63,404 nt of DNA from Cryobacterium melibiosiphilum (GCF_003602235.1 NZ_QZVS01000086.1:62305-125708); one strand, 5' to 3'; shown: positions 1-9,070, counted from the stretch's first letter. Notes: generated by a model from the sequence alone, not told the origin. Numbers and translations: made by a program.

Positions 1-17
1 CCCCCCCCCCCCCCCCC
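1..17. other. poly-C run at window edge
   Basis: Seventeen consecutive C residues open the window. A homopolymer like this at the extreme end is most simply an assembly or contig-end artefact. The following roughly 100 bases should therefore be treated with caution when choosing the start of the first gene. Confidence 0.6.
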
Positions 18-120
18 AAATGAGGTGTTCTCAGCTTGCTCACGGCCCCGAGGCCTACGGTCGGGAGGTGATCCAGACGTTGAATACACCCCAGCACCAC
101 CGCACCACCCGCCGCACGCC

Positions 121-1164
121 ATGATCGGCAACTCCGTCGGCGGCGGCACCCTGCACTCCTATAAAGAGACCGCCCTCTCCCGCATCCCGGTCTGGTTCTG
201 GCGCGCCATCATGCTGCGCGTCACGACCGAGGTGCACAAGTACAACCTCGAACCGATCAGCACCGTCGACTACCACCATGATGTCGACTACGTGGGCGAC
301 GGCATCCGCGACCACCGGCTCGACGTGCTCGTGCCGCGCGGGGCATCCGCTGCCGAGCCCGAATCCGACACCACCCAACTGCCCGTATACGTCTACTTTC
401 ACGGCGGCGGCTGGACCAGTGGCGACAAGGATCCGCTGACCAAGTACTGCGCGAGCCAGGCCGCCGAGGGCATGATCGTCGTCAACGCCAACTACCGCAT
501 GGCCACCCGGTTCCAGCTGAGCCACATGATGCACGACGGCAACGCCGTGCTCGACTGGGTCGTCGACAACATCGCCGATTTCGGCGGCGACCCGCGCCGC
601 ATCGTGCTGGGCGGCGACTCCGCCGGCGGGCACATCGCCGCCCTTCTGACGGCGGCCACGTACGATTCTGAGCTCGCTGAGCACTACGGCATCCGCCCGA
701 AAATCGGCCCGGCCGATCTGCGCGGCCTCGTGCAGCACTGCAGCATCGCCGACGTCTCGGTGATGTTCGAGCGCGGCTTCGTGCTCAGCCTTAATTTTCT
801 GCGGATGCTGCTGCCCGAGCGGGGCCGCGGGCTGCACCTGCGCACGGCGGCCCGGTTCATGTCGCCGATCGAATGGCTCGACAAAGGCTTTCCGCCGGTG
901 TTCGTGAGCACCTCGGAGCGGGACTACTTCTACCGCGCGAATCTCAATTTCATCGCCGCCCTGCGCCGCAAGAGCATTCGCGTGGACACCGTGATCTACG
1001 CCCGCAACCGCGTGAACACCCGCCACACCTGGCAGCAGGACTCGAAGCACCCCGAATCGCAGGAGGTCTACCGCCGACTCGGCGCCTTCGTGCGTCGGGT
1101 CGCGGCTATCCCGGTCGTGCGGGCCCCGGTCGCCCCGCTCACCGTCATCGTCGCGGTGCCCTGA
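121..1164 (+). CDS. alpha/beta hydrolase, HSL-type carboxylesterase
   Basis: Serine esterase/lipase of the hormone-sensitive-lipase-like alpha/beta-hydrolase family, probably cytoplasmic. The HGGGW oxyanion-hole motif lies near residue 94 and the nucleophile elbow GDSAGG puts the serine near residue 167. A C-terminal RHTWQQ stretch can supply the histidine, and SERD near the end of the core the acid. The substrate cannot be read from sequence. I chose ATG 121 (347 aa). The frame stays open upstream to a GTG at 25, but that stretch lies next to the poly-C contig edge and reads as low-complexity, proline-rich sequence. It ends 16 bp from the convergent LysE gene. Confidence 0.75.
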   Translation: MIGNSVGGGTLHSYKETALSRIPVWFWRAIMLRVTTEVHKYNLEPISTVDYHHDVDYVGDGIRDHRLDVLVPRGASAAEPESDTTQLPVYVYFHGGGWTSGDKDPLTKYCASQAAEGMIVVNANYRMATRFQLSHMMHDGNAVLDWVVDNIADFGGDPRRIVLGGDSAGGHIAALLTAATYDSELAEHYGIRPKIGPADLRGLVQHCSIADVSVMFERGFVLSLNFLRMLLPERGRGLHLRTAARFMSPIEWLDKGFPPVFVSTSERDYFYRANLNFIAALRRKSIRVDTVIYARNRVNTRHTWQQDSKHPESQEVYRRLGAFVRRVAAIPVVRAPVAPLTVIVAVP

Positions 1165-1180
1165 GCCCGAACCAGCACGG

Positions 1181-1819
1181 CTACGAGGTTGCGCCGGTCG
1201 CCGCGAGCGCGCCGCCGAGGCCGATCATCATCACGCCGCCGGTCGCGCCCAGGCGCTCCACCCTCTTCGGCGACGACGCGAACCAGTCCCGCGCCGACCC
1301 GGCCGCGAGGGCCCAGGTGCTGTCGCCGATCAGGGCGAGCACCACGAAGACCAGGCCGAGGGTCGCCAGCTGCAGCGGCACGGCCCCGGCCGAGTAGTCC
1401 ACGAACTGCGGCAGCACCGCCACGAAGAACACGATCGACTTCGGGTTGCTGATGCCGACGAGAAAACCCTCGCGCAACAGCCGCCACGGCGACTTCGGCA
1501 GCATCGCCGCTCCGCTGATGCCCGAGGCCGTGCGCCGGTGCCGAATCGCCTGCACGCCGAGATAGACGATGTAGACCGCGCCGGCGAGTTTCACGATCAG
1601 GAACAGCACGGCCGACTGCGTCACGAGCGTACCGAGCCCGAAGGCCACCGCGATAATCACCGGAATCAGGCCGAGCGCGTTGCCCAGAACGCTCAGCAGG
1701 CCGCCCCTTTTGCCGAGCGCGAGCGACCGACCGATGACGAACAACACGGTCGGGCCGGGCAGCACGACGATCGCGATCGCGGCGAGCGAGAACGCGAGCA
1801 GGGTGGGAAGCGTGACCAT
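1181..1819 (-). CDS. LysE/RhtB-family amino-acid exporter
   Basis: Integral membrane exporter of the LysE/RhtB family (212 aa, usual size about 200-210), expected to export amino acids or related metabolites. The N-terminal LLAFSLAAIAIVVLPGPTVL helix with PGPT is the family hallmark. The middle KSPWRLLREGFLVGISNPKS segment with the NPK motif is also typical, and there are about six hydrophobic segments. The start is the ATG at 1819: a TACGAT -10 hexamer ends 6 nt upstream of it, which suggests a leaderless mRNA. A longer in-frame opening to 1882 lacks family similarity. The transported substrate is unknown. Confidence 0.85.
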   Translation of the reverse strand: MVTLPTLLAFSLAAIAIVVLPGPTVLFVIGRSLALGKRGGLLSVLGNALGLIPVIIAVAFGLGTLVTQSAVLFLIVKLAGAVYIVYLGVQAIRHRRTASGISGAAMLPKSPWRLLREGFLVGISNPKSIVFFVAVLPQFVDYSAGAVPLQLATLGLVFVVLALIGDSTWALAAGSARDWFASSPKRVERLGATGGVMMIGLGGALAATGATS

Positions 1820-2009
1820 TCCTGAATCGTAGACCCGCGCGGGCCGTGCCCAGCGAAAATTACCCATCGCGCGCACCCCCACAACCTGCTTGAATCGATT
1901 TCAGATTCCGGCGAATCCGTCGGGGCAGGCATATGCCGGCGGCCGAACCAGGCCGCCACACACCGGCAGCCACACGCAGGCAGCCGACAGGCCAGCGAGG
2001 AGCAGCATC

Positions 2010-3194
2010 ATGAGCGACCCACAACAGTCCGCGTCGACGCCCGCATCCGGCGGCCCGTTGCATCCGGTGCCGACGGATGCCCCCGCCCCCGTCATCCACA
2101 AGGGCCTCGTCGGCGTCCCCGTCGACTACACCGCCATCTCCATGGTCAACTCCGACACCAACTCACTGCTCTACCGCGGCTACCCCGTGCAGCAGCTCGC
2201 CGCGCACTGCAGCGTCGAGCAGGTCGCCCTGCTGCTGTGGGACGGCGAGCTGCCGAGCCCCGAGCACCTCGCCGCGTTCGAGGCGGTCGAACGCGCCGAC
2301 CGCGCGCTCGCCCCGAACGTGCGCCGCGCTATCGACGACCTGCCGCTCACCGCGCACCCGATGGACGTCTGCCGCACCGCGGTCAGCATCATCGGCGCCA
2401 GCGACCCCGACGCCGAGGACCCGTCGCCGGAGCAGAACCTGCGCAAGGCGCAGCACCTGTTCGCCCAGCTGCCCGCTATCGTCGCCTATGACCAGCGCCG
2501 CCGCCACGGCCTGCCGCCGCTGGAGCCTCGCAGTGACCTCAGCTACCCCGAGAATTTTCTCTACCTGACCCTCGGCGCGGTGCCCGAACCCGAGGTCGTC
2601 GACGCCTTCCGGGTGTCGCTGATTCTCTACGCCGAGCACTCCTTCAACGCCTCGACCTTCGCCGCACGGGTCATCACCTCGACCCTCGCCGACATCTACT
2701 CGGCGGTCACCGGTGCGATCGGGGCGCTCAAGGGGGCGCTGCACGGCGGCGCGAACGAGGAGGTCATGCGCACCTTCGGCCAGATCGGCACCCCCGACCA
2801 GGTCGAGGGCTGGCTCGAGGACACCCTCGCCCACAAGCGCAAGGTGATGGGTTTCGGGCACCGCGTCTATAAGCATGGCGATTCCCGGGTGCCCACGATG
2901 CACGCCGCGATGGTGACCATGCTCGAGCACTACCACCGGCCCGACCTGCTCGAAATGTACGACCTGCTCGAAGCGGGCATGGCCGAGCGCACCGGCATCA
3001 AGCCCAACGTCGACTACCCCACCGGTCCGGCGTACCACGTGATGGGTTTCGACACCGAGACGTTCACGCCGATCTTTGTCGCGGCGCGGGTGGTCGGCTG
3101 GACGGCCCATGTGCGGGAGCAGACGGCGTCGAACGCCCTCATTCGCCCGCTCTCGGTCTACACCGGCTACGAGCAGCGCGCGGTGCCCGAGTAG
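2010..3194 (+). CDS. prpC: citrate synthase / 2-methylcitrate synthase
   Basis: Condenses oxaloacetate with acetyl-CoA, or with propionyl-CoA in the 2-methylcitrate type (394 aa, cytosolic). Catalytic residues are recognisable: His245 in LHGGAN, His284 in GFGHRVYKHGD and Asp335 in PNVDYPTG. The short form and the N-terminal KGLVGVPVDYTAIS...TNSLLYRGYPVQ resemble actinobacterial bifunctional citrate/2-methylcitrate synthases more than the long housekeeping GltA. The start at ATG 2010 follows a GAGGAG ribosome-binding site in GCGAGGAGCAGCATC. No prpB or prpD lies nearby, so a role in propionate metabolism is inferred only from sequence resemblance. A plain citrate synthase remains possible. Confidence 0.8.
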   Translation: MSDPQQSASTPASGGPLHPVPTDAPAPVIHKGLVGVPVDYTAISMVNSDTNSLLYRGYPVQQLAAHCSVEQVALLLWDGELPSPEHLAAFEAVERADRALAPNVRRAIDDLPLTAHPMDVCRTAVSIIGASDPDAEDPSPEQNLRKAQHLFAQLPAIVAYDQRRRHGLPPLEPRSDLSYPENFLYLTLGAVPEPEVVDAFRVSLILYAEHSFNASTFAARVITSTLADIYSAVTGAIGALKGALHGGANEEVMRTFGQIGTPDQVEGWLEDTLAHKRKVMGFGHRVYKHGDSRVPTMHAAMVTMLEHYHRPDLLEMYDLLEAGMAERTGIKPNVDYPTGPAYHVMGFDTETFTPIFVAARVVGWTAHVREQTASNALIRPLSVYTGYEQRAVPE

Positions 3195-3222
3195 GGCGAC
3201 CGGGTCGCAGAGACGATACCGC

Positions 3223-3228
3223 TAGTAT
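3223..3228 (+). promoter_or_regulatory. -10 element of leaderless thioesterase gene
   Basis: TAGTAT is followed by six bases and then GTG 3235. This spacing would put transcription initiation at the start codon. The same arrangement recurs through the window. Confidence 0.6.
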
Positions 3229-3234
3229 CGGGCC

Positions 3235-3798
3235 GTGCATATGTTCTGGCGAACCCTCCTCCACTCGATCATCTCCCGTTTCGGCAAGCGGCTCGATCAT
3301 TTCGAGGTGGCGCGCACCAACTTCATGACGCTGCCAACCGACCAGGACATCCTGCGGCACATGAACAACGGCGTCTACCTGTCGATCATGGACGTAGCCC
3401 GATTCGATATGCTGCACCGCAACGGCGTCTGGAAGATCTTCCAGGCCCGCGGCTGGTACCCCGTCGTGGTCGCCGAGACGATCAGCTTTCGCAAGTCGCT
3501 CACCCTCGGCCAACGCTTCACCGTGGAATCGCGCATCCTCGGCTTCGATGAGAAGGCCGTCTACGTGGAACAGCGTTTCGTGCGACCGGATGCCGAGGGC
3601 CGCCCCGAAATCTACGCCCAGGGTTTCATTCGTGGTCGATTCCTGAAGAGGTCCGGCGGCGTCGTCACGATCGACGAACTTCTCGAGGCGATCGGCGTCG
3701 CTCCCGACAACGTCACGGTGCCGGAGTGGCTGCTCAACTGGAGCGGCGACGTCACCATGCCGGCGACGCGCGCCCCCGCCCCGAGCCTCTGGCCCTAG
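3235..3798 (+). CDS. 4HBT-like acyl-CoA thioesterase
   Basis: Hotdog-fold thioesterase (187 aa) resembling the FadM/THEM6-like 4-hydroxybenzoyl-CoA thioesterases, expected to hydrolyse acyl-CoA or other acyl thioesters in the cytoplasm. The motif PTDQDILRHMNNGVYLSIMDVARFD, with HMNN, is the family signature in the first third. SFRKSLTLGQRFTVESRILGFDEKAVYVEQRF is the central hotdog strand region. GTG 3235 is preferred over ATG 3241 because of the -10 box six bases upstream. The C-terminal tail is Pro/Ala-rich. It ends 26 bp from the convergent SRPBCC gene. The substrate is unknown. Confidence 0.75.
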   Translation: MHMFWRTLLHSIISRFGKRLDHFEVARTNFMTLPTDQDILRHMNNGVYLSIMDVARFDMLHRNGVWKIFQARGWYPVVVAETISFRKSLTLGQRFTVESRILGFDEKAVYVEQRFVRPDAEGRPEIYAQGFIRGRFLKRSGGVVTIDELLEAIGVAPDNVTVPEWLLNWSGDVTMPATRAPAPSLWP

Positions 3799-3824
3799 CC
3801 GCCCCGCAGCATCCGCGGTCTGGG

Positions 3825-4331
3825 CTAGACGGCGGGGGTCGGCGCGAAGAGGCCGCGGTAGAAGTCCGAGTGCTTGGTGGAGTAGTGGCTCCACTCGGGC
3901 AGCGGACGCCCCGCCCGCACGGCGACCAGCCGGTCGAGGTAGTAGTCCCAGCCCGGCCCGACGGTGGCGGCTTCGGCGGCGGTGTGCAGGCGCTGGCCGA
4001 AGGTCAGGGTGGTCATGCCGTCGCCTTCGACGAGGTGAACGAACGCGTGCCAGGCCTTCGGGCCGGTGCCGAAGTCGCCGGCGAACCGGTGCGGGGCGAC
4101 ACACTCGCGAATGTTCACGTACTCCCACTCAGCCTCCTCTTCGGCGGTCATGCGAAAACGCACGGCGCCGGTGGTGGGGGAGCCGGTGTAGGTGCCGATC
4201 CACTTTTCGAGCTCGGTCGGGCGGGACAAGCTGGCCCAGACCTTTTCGATCGGCTCGTTGAAGAGCCGGTCGAACATGATGTACAGACCGTCCTCGCGCT
4301 GGGCGAGCCGTCCGGTGGGCTTGGCTGTCAT
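3825..4331 (-). CDS. SRPBCC / AHSA1-like ligand-binding protein
   Basis: Single-domain START/Bet-v-1-like protein of the AHSA1 family (168 aa). The N-terminal FDRLFNEPIEKVWASLSRPTELEKWIG is the typical opening of these proteins, followed by the GAVRFRMT...WEYVNI strands. Members bind small hydrophobic ligands or act as environmental-stress accessory proteins, and a specific function cannot be assigned. ATG 4331 has a GGAGGTCACC ribosome-binding site. It is convergent with the thioesterase gene and divergent from the large phosphoesterase. Confidence 0.7.
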   Translation of the reverse strand: MTAKPTGRLAQREDGLYIMFDRLFNEPIEKVWASLSRPTELEKWIGTYTGSPTTGAVRFRMTAEEEAEWEYVNIRECVAPHRFAGDFGTGPKAWHAFVHLVEGDGMTTLTFGQRLHTAAEAATVGPGWDYYLDRLVAVRAGRPLPEWSHYSTKHSDFYRGLFAPTPAV

Positions 4332-4392
4332 GGTGACCTCCGCTGTGAGTGAAACCGCTACCCGTAGATTCCGGGCCTGATCTCAGGCTATT

Positions 4393-4476
4393 CCCCTTTG
4401 GGGTGCCGTGCCACATCCGTCGGGCCGAGCTGGTTTGCCAGCTGTTTACCTGCGCGCCATCGGGTCCCCCTATACA
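4393..4476 (+). promoter_or_regulatory. regulatory region upstream of the secreted phosphoesterase
   Basis: The divergent interval contains a perfect inverted repeat CCCCTTTGGGG at 4393-4403 and a good -10 hexamer TATACA at 4471-4476, about 40 nt before the ATG at 4516. I do not see a convincing -35 at 17 bp. The palindrome could be an operator; the factor is unknown. Confidence 0.35.
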
Positions 4477-4515
4477 GGGGAGGCAGCCCACTTGCGACCC
4501 CTGGAGGACGAAAGC

Positions 4516-7500
4516 ATGACCGCACCACAGCAGACATCCGCTTCACCGCAGTCGGAACCACCCGCCGCGCCGACCCGCCGCCGCACCGCTTTCGGGGCGC
4601 TCGCCGCCACGCTCGGTGTCGTGCTCGCGACCGGCCTGATCTCACCGATCGCCCCGACCGCGCAGGCCGCGGTCGTCGACTCGCCGATCACCGCCTCGAG
4701 TGAGACCGCCCGCCTCGAGCTCAGCCCGATCGGCAGCTATGACACCGGCGTCTTCGACCAGTCCGCCGCCGAGATCGTGACCTACCACGCGGCCAGCCAG
4801 CGCCTCTTCGTCGTCAATGCCGCCGCCGGCGCGATCGACGTCCTGAGCATCGAAGACCCGGCCAACCCGGTCAAGCTCACGTCGCTTGCCGCCGAGGGCG
4901 TCGTCACCGACGGTGGCGTCACTCTCCCCGCCGGCACCGCCGCCAACTCCGTCGCCGTGCGCGCCGACGGCCTCGGCGCCGCCGCGATCGAATCGCCGAC
5001 GAAGACGGATGCCGGCTGGCTCGTCTTCTTCGACGCCAACTCCAATAACCCCGCCACCGCCGTGCTCGGCGCGGTCGAAGTCGGCGCCCTGCCCGACATG
5101 GTCAGCTTCTCGCCCGATGGCACCACCGCCGTCGTCGCCAACGAGGGCGAGCCGAGCGAAGACTTCAGCATCGACCCCGAGGGCAGCGTGAGCGTCGTGG
5201 CCCTGCCCGCGACCGTCTCCGCGCCGGTGCAGTCCGCCGTGGCGACCGCGAACTTCCACGCCTTCGAAGCGGGCGGCACCAAGACCCTGCACGACGACGT
5301 GCGCGTGTTCGGCCCGACCCCGCACGGCGATGACCTCCCGGTGTCGAGAAACCTCGAGCCTGAGTACGTCGCGATCGACGCCGACAGCGCGCTCGGCTAC
5401 GTCGCCCTGCAGGAGGCCAACGCGGTTGCCGTCGTCGACCTCGCGACCGCCGAGATCACGGAGATCTGGCCGCTCGGCTTCCAGGACCACGGACTCGAAG
5501 GCAACGGCATCGACGCCTCGGACCGCGACCCAGAGGACGCGTCGACCATCAACATCCAGACCTATGAGGGCCTCAAGGGTATGTACATGCCCGACGGCAT
5601 CAACGCCTACACGGCAACGGATGCCGGCACCGGCGCCGACGAGACCTACCTCGTCACCGCCAACGAGGGAGACGCCCGCGAGTGGGGCGACTACGTCGAG
5701 GGAACCCGCGCCAAGAGCCTTGAAAAAGACGACTTCCTGCCCGTCTGTGAGACGAGCCCCCTCTTCGACAAGCTCGGCGACGGCGACATGGGCCGTCTCA
5801 ACGTGTCGGGAGAGAACGGCCTGAACGAGGCCGGCACCTGCTACGAGGAGCTGTACTCCTTCGGCTCCCGCTCGTTCTCGATCTGGGACACCGACGGTAC
5901 CCAGTTGTTCGACTCGGGTGATGACTTCGAGCAGATCACCGCCGCCGCGAACCCCGAGTGGTTCAACTCCAACCACAGCGAGTCCAACCTCGAGGGCCGC
6001 AGCGAGGACAAGGGCCCCGAGCCCGAGAACATGGCCATCGGCGAGGTAGACGGCCGCACCTACGCCTTCATCGGCCTCGAGCGGGTCGGCGGCGTGATGG
6101 TCTACGACATCAGCGACCCGACCGCCGCGGTCTTCTCGACCTACATCAACAACCGCAACTTCGACATCTCCATGGAGCAGTCGGTCAAGGACGAGACCGA
6201 CGAGAAGGACCTGCCCCTCGCGGGCGACCTCGGCCCGGAGGGCCTCGCCTTCATCTCGGCGACCGATTCCCCGACCGGTACTCCGATGCTCGCCGTCGGC
6301 AACGAGGTCTCCGGAACGACGAGCATCTTCAGCATCGCCAGTGTCATCCCGCCGACCGTGGACATCCAGGTCCTCGGCATCAACGACTTCCACGGCCGCA
6401 TCGAAGAGAACAAGAACAACCAGGAAGCCGGAGCGGCGATCCTCGCCGGAGCCGTCGCCCAGCTGACGCGCGAAAACAAGAACACCGCGTTCGTCTCCGC
6501 CGGCGACAACATCGGAGCCTCGACGTTCACGTCGTTCTCCCAGCAGGATGAGCCCACCATCGACGCGCTCCTGGCCGCCGGGCTCGACGCATCCGTCGTT
6601 GGAAACCACGAGTTCGACATGGGCTGGAACGACCTCGACGGTCGCGTCACGGACTCCTTCGGTGACCCGCGCTACGCCCTCGGTGCCAATGTCTACGACA
6701 AGGGCACCAAGAACCCGGCGCTCCAGGAGTACTGGATCACCGAGATGGACGGCGTGAACGTCGGCTTCATCGGTACCGTCACCGAACAGACCGCATCGAT
6801 GGTCTCGCCCGACGGTATCGCCGACATTGACTTCGGCGACCAGCTCGAAGCCGCCAACCGCGTCGCGACGCAGCTGAGCGACGGGGACGCCGACAACGGT
6901 GAAGCCGACGTCATCGTGCTGCTCACCCACGAAGGCAGTGCGAAGACCGACCCGGCCAGCGCCGTGGATGCTCGGGCCAGCTCGGCCGAGTTCTGCGCGA
7001 CGATCGAGAACGAAGACACGCTGTTCGGCGAGCTCGTGCGAGACGCCCACCCGTCCATCAATGCGATCCTCTCCGCTCACACGCACTCGACCTACGACTG
7101 CAGCTTTGCCGTTGACGCCCAGGCCGTCGAACGCGCGGTGTTGCAGGGTGGCCAGTACGGCATGAACCTCGATCAGGTCACCTTCACGGTCGACACGAGC
7201 GACAACTCGGTCACCGCGGTGGACGGCAACGTTCTCAAGCTGCACGACGGCACGACCGGCAACTACCCGGCCGACCCCGACGTCGCCGCGCTCGTTGCGG
7301 ACGCCGCTTCTGCTGCGACCGTCGTGGGCTCCCAGGAAGTCGGCGCGATCAGCGCCGACATCGCTCGCGCCGACGGCGGCGTCGACCGCGGTTCGGAGTC
7401 GTCCCTGAGCAACCTGCTCGCCGACATCCAGCTCTGGGCCACCTCCAACGACACGTACGGCGGAGAGAAGAAGGCCGAGATCGGCATCATGAACCCGGGC

Positions 7501-8703
7501 GGCGTGCGCGCCGACCTGATCTACGGCGAGAACGGCACGGTCACCTACAAAGACGTCGCCAGCGTGCAGCCGTTCGCGAACACCCTCGTGACGGTGGGAC
7601 TGACCGGAGCGCAGCTGAAGTCGGTGCTCGAAGAGCAGTGGCAGCCGGATGGTTCCTCCCGCGCCAAGCTGCACCTCGGCCTGTCCGAGGGTTTCAGCTA
7701 CGTGTACGACGAGGCCGCAGCCCGAGGTGAGCGCATCATCGAGATGAGCCTGAACGGCGCCACCGTCGACAGCGACCGTGTGTACACGGTCGTCACGAAC
7801 TCGTTCATCGCCGCCGGCGGGGACAACTTCACGACGTTCCGGTCGGGCATCGACACGACCGACACCGGCCAGGCCGACCTCGCGGCGACCGTCGCGTACT
7901 TCGAGGCCTTCGACGTCGTCGAGCCCGCCGAGATCGGGCGTGCCACTCTCGCCGATGTCGACCCCGGCACCGACCCGGCCCCGGCGACGGTGACTCTGGG
8001 CTCCACCACGGTCACGGCAGGCCAGCCCATTACCGTGACGGTCGACGGACTCGACGCCGGGCAGCAGATCACTGCGACGCTGAACTCGACCCCGGTGGAC
8101 CTCGGGACCTTCACGGCGAACTCGTCGGGAAACGCGTTCTTCTCGGTCACGATTCCGGCGAACACGGCCGCTGGCGCTCACACCCTCGTGATCAGCGCCA
8201 ACGGTCTGACGTCGATCTCCGCTGCGCTGACCGTCGTCGCTGTCGTGCCGGACACTGACACCGACACGGACACCGACACCGAGATCGGTACTGGCACTGA
8301 CTGGGCCGACGTCACCCTGGGTGCCGGCGTTATCCGCGCCGGACAGCCGCTTGCCGTCACCGTAGACGGCCTCACGGCCGGCCAGCAGGTCACGGCAACG
8401 CTGAACTCGATACCCGTGCACCTCGGTGATTTCACGGCGAACGCGGCAGGGGTCGCGAAGTTCACCGTGACGATTCCGCTGGATACCGCCGTCGGAGCCC
8501 ACCACATCGTGATCAGTACCACTGGTCGCGCCGACATCAGGATTCCGGTCACGATCACGGCCTCGGCCGTCGGTTCGACAACGGAGCTGACCACGGCCGG
8601 CTTCGAGCTGGCCCCGTCGGCGCTCGCCGCCGGGCTGCTCCTGCTGCTCGGAGGCGCGCTGCTCATCGCACGCCGCCGCCGCGGGGCCGCCACGGCCACG
8701 TAG
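4516..8703 (+). CDS. secreted multidomain phosphoesterase (choice-of-anchor I domain + 5'-nucleotidase + Ig-like repeats)
   Basis: A 1395-residue exported protein. It has an arginine-rich n-region and hydrophobic signal peptide (cleavage likely after AQA at about 51). Residues about 60-600 resemble the choice-of-anchor I / beta-propeller-like domain (EYVAIDADSALGYVALQEANAVAVVDL). A 5'-nucleotidase/metallophosphoesterase domain starts near 616: D624-x-H626, G663-D664-N665, GNHE 696-699 and HTH 855-857 are metal ligands, and PGGVRADL and AAGGDNFTTF belong to the nucleotide-binding C-half. Two tandem Ig-like repeats (VTVDGL.AGQQ..ATLNS) are joined by a DT-repeat linker. The end is LTTAGFE, a hydrophobic segment and RRRR, resembling a degenerate sortase or membrane anchor. 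It probably releases phosphate from extracellular nucleotides. ATG 4516 follows GGAGGA. Confidence 0.85.
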   Translation: MTAPQQTSASPQSEPPAAPTRRRTAFGALAATLGVVLATGLISPIAPTAQAAVVDSPITASSETARLELSPIGSYDTGVFDQSAAEIVTYHAASQRLFVVNAAAGAIDVLSIEDPANPVKLTSLAAEGVVTDGGVTLPAGTAANSVAVRADGLGAAAIESPTKTDAGWLVFFDANSNNPATAVLGAVEVGALPDMVSFSPDGTTAVVANEGEPSEDFSIDPEGSVSVVALPATVSAPVQSAVATANFHAFEAGGTKTLHDDVRVFGPTPHGDDLPVSRNLEPEYVAIDADSALGYVALQEANAVAVVDLATAEITEIWPLGFQDHGLEGNGIDASDRDPEDASTINIQTYEGLKGMYMPDGINAYTATDAGTGADETYLVTANEGDAREWGDYVEGTRAKSLEKDDFLPVCETSPLFDKLGDGDMGRLNVSGENGLNEAGTCYEELYSFGSRSFSIWDTDGTQLFDSGDDFEQITAAANPEWFNSNHSESNLEGRSEDKGPEPENMAIGEVDGRTYAFIGLERVGGVMVYDISDPTAAVFSTYINNRNFDISMEQSVKDETDEKDLPLAGDLGPEGLAFISATDSPTGTPMLAVGNEVSGTTSIFSIASVIPPTVDIQVLGINDFHGRIEENKNNQEAGAAILAGAVAQLTRENKNTAFVSAGDNIGASTFTSFSQQDEPTIDALLAAGLDASVVGNHEFDMGWNDLDGRVTDSFGDPRYALGANVYDKGTKNPALQEYWITEMDGVNVGFIGTVTEQTASMVSPDGIADIDFGDQLEAANRVATQLSDGDADNGEADVIVLLTHEGSAKTDPASAVDARASSAEFCATIENEDTLFGELVRDAHPSINAILSAHTHSTYDCSFAVDAQAVERAVLQGGQYGMNLDQVTFTVDTSDNSVTAVDGNVLKLHDGTTGNYPADPDVAALVADAASAATVVGSQEVGAISADIARADGGVDRGSESSLSNLLADIQLWATSNDTYGGEKKAEIGIMNPGGVRADLIYGENGTVTYKDVASVQPFANTLVTVGLTGAQLKSVLEEQWQPDGSSRAKLHLGLSEGFSYVYDEAAARGERIIEMSLNGATVDSDRVYTVVTNSFIAAGGDNFTTFRSGIDTTDTGQADLAATVAYFEAFDVVEPAEIGRATLADVDPGTDPAPATVTLGSTTVTAGQPITVTVDGLDAGQQITATLNSTPVDLGTFTANSSGNAFFSVTIPANTAAGAHTLVISANGLTSISAALTVVAVVPDTDTDTDTDTEIGTGTDWADVTLGAGVIRAGQPLAVTVDGLTAGQQVTATLNSIPVHLGDFTANAAGVAKFTVTIPLDTAVGAHHIVISTTGRADIRIPVTITASAVGSTTELTTAGFELAPSALAAGLLLLLGGALLIARRRRGAATAT

Positions 8704-8754
8704 CCTGCATCACCTGCATCACCTGCATCACCTGCATCACCTGCATCACCTGCA
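8704..8754 (+). repeat. 9-bp tandem repeat directly after the phosphoesterase stop codon
   Basis: Five exact copies of CCTGCATCA plus a partial sixth begin on the base after the TAG stop. The array is non-coding and looks like a replication-slippage minisatellite. Length variation here would not change the protein. Confidence 0.9.
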
Positions 8755-8763
8755 TGAAAGCGG

Positions 8764-8800
8764 ATGCCTCGCGGCTCGACACGATCGAGGCGGGAGGCAT
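8764..8800 (+). terminator. hairpin downstream of the phosphoesterase gene
   Basis: The arms ATGCCTCGCGGCTCGA and TCGAGGCGGGAGGCAT pair at 14 of 16 positions around a CACGA loop. No strong U-tract follows, so it may act as a stem-loop terminator or an mRNA 3' stabiliser. Confidence 0.55.
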
Positions 8801-8853
8801 TCGTTTCGCGCGTTCGGGGAGGGTCGTGAATGCCGAAACCTGTTTCCATCCCC

Positions 8854-8985
8854 GTGAGTGGGCGCATATGGCCCCTTCAGTTTCGTGAGTGGGCGCCGAT
8901 AGCCCCATGAACCCGATCCATGGGGCCGTTTGCGCCCACTCGCCGGGCGCGATACTGCCCATGGGGCCATGTGCGACCACTCGCG
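8854..8985. repeat. class B intergenic palindromic array (4 units)
   Basis: Four copies of a 20-bp unit, consensus GAGTGGGCGCATATGGCCCC: forward at 8856-8875 and 8887-8906, inverted at 8922-8941 and 8963-8982. The second and third pair as an inner hairpin and the first and fourth as an outer stem, giving a nested foldback. The array lies in the 367-bp gap between the convergent phosphoesterase and LysR genes, which otherwise holds only the 9-bp repeat and the hairpin. Related units recur at 54226-54311. Confidence 0.85.
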
Positions 8986-9070
8986 TCAGCACAGGTGCCG
9001 GGATCGCGGGCGAGCCGAGCGCTGGTCGCGGGCGAACGGGTGGGGCGAGCGGATGCATCCGCCGCCCGGG

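Noticed and set aside
1..120. Extended N-terminus of the first hydrolase from GTG 25
   Set aside because: The segment adjoins a poly-C contig edge, is Pro/His-rich and has no family similarity. ATG 121 is preferred, though a true start further upstream outside the window cannot be excluded.
4441..4476. PhoP (PHO) box in front of the phosphoesterase gene
   Set aside because: GTTTACC occurs once but not as the tandem direct repeats expected for a PHO box. Phosphate control is plausible but not supported by the sequence.
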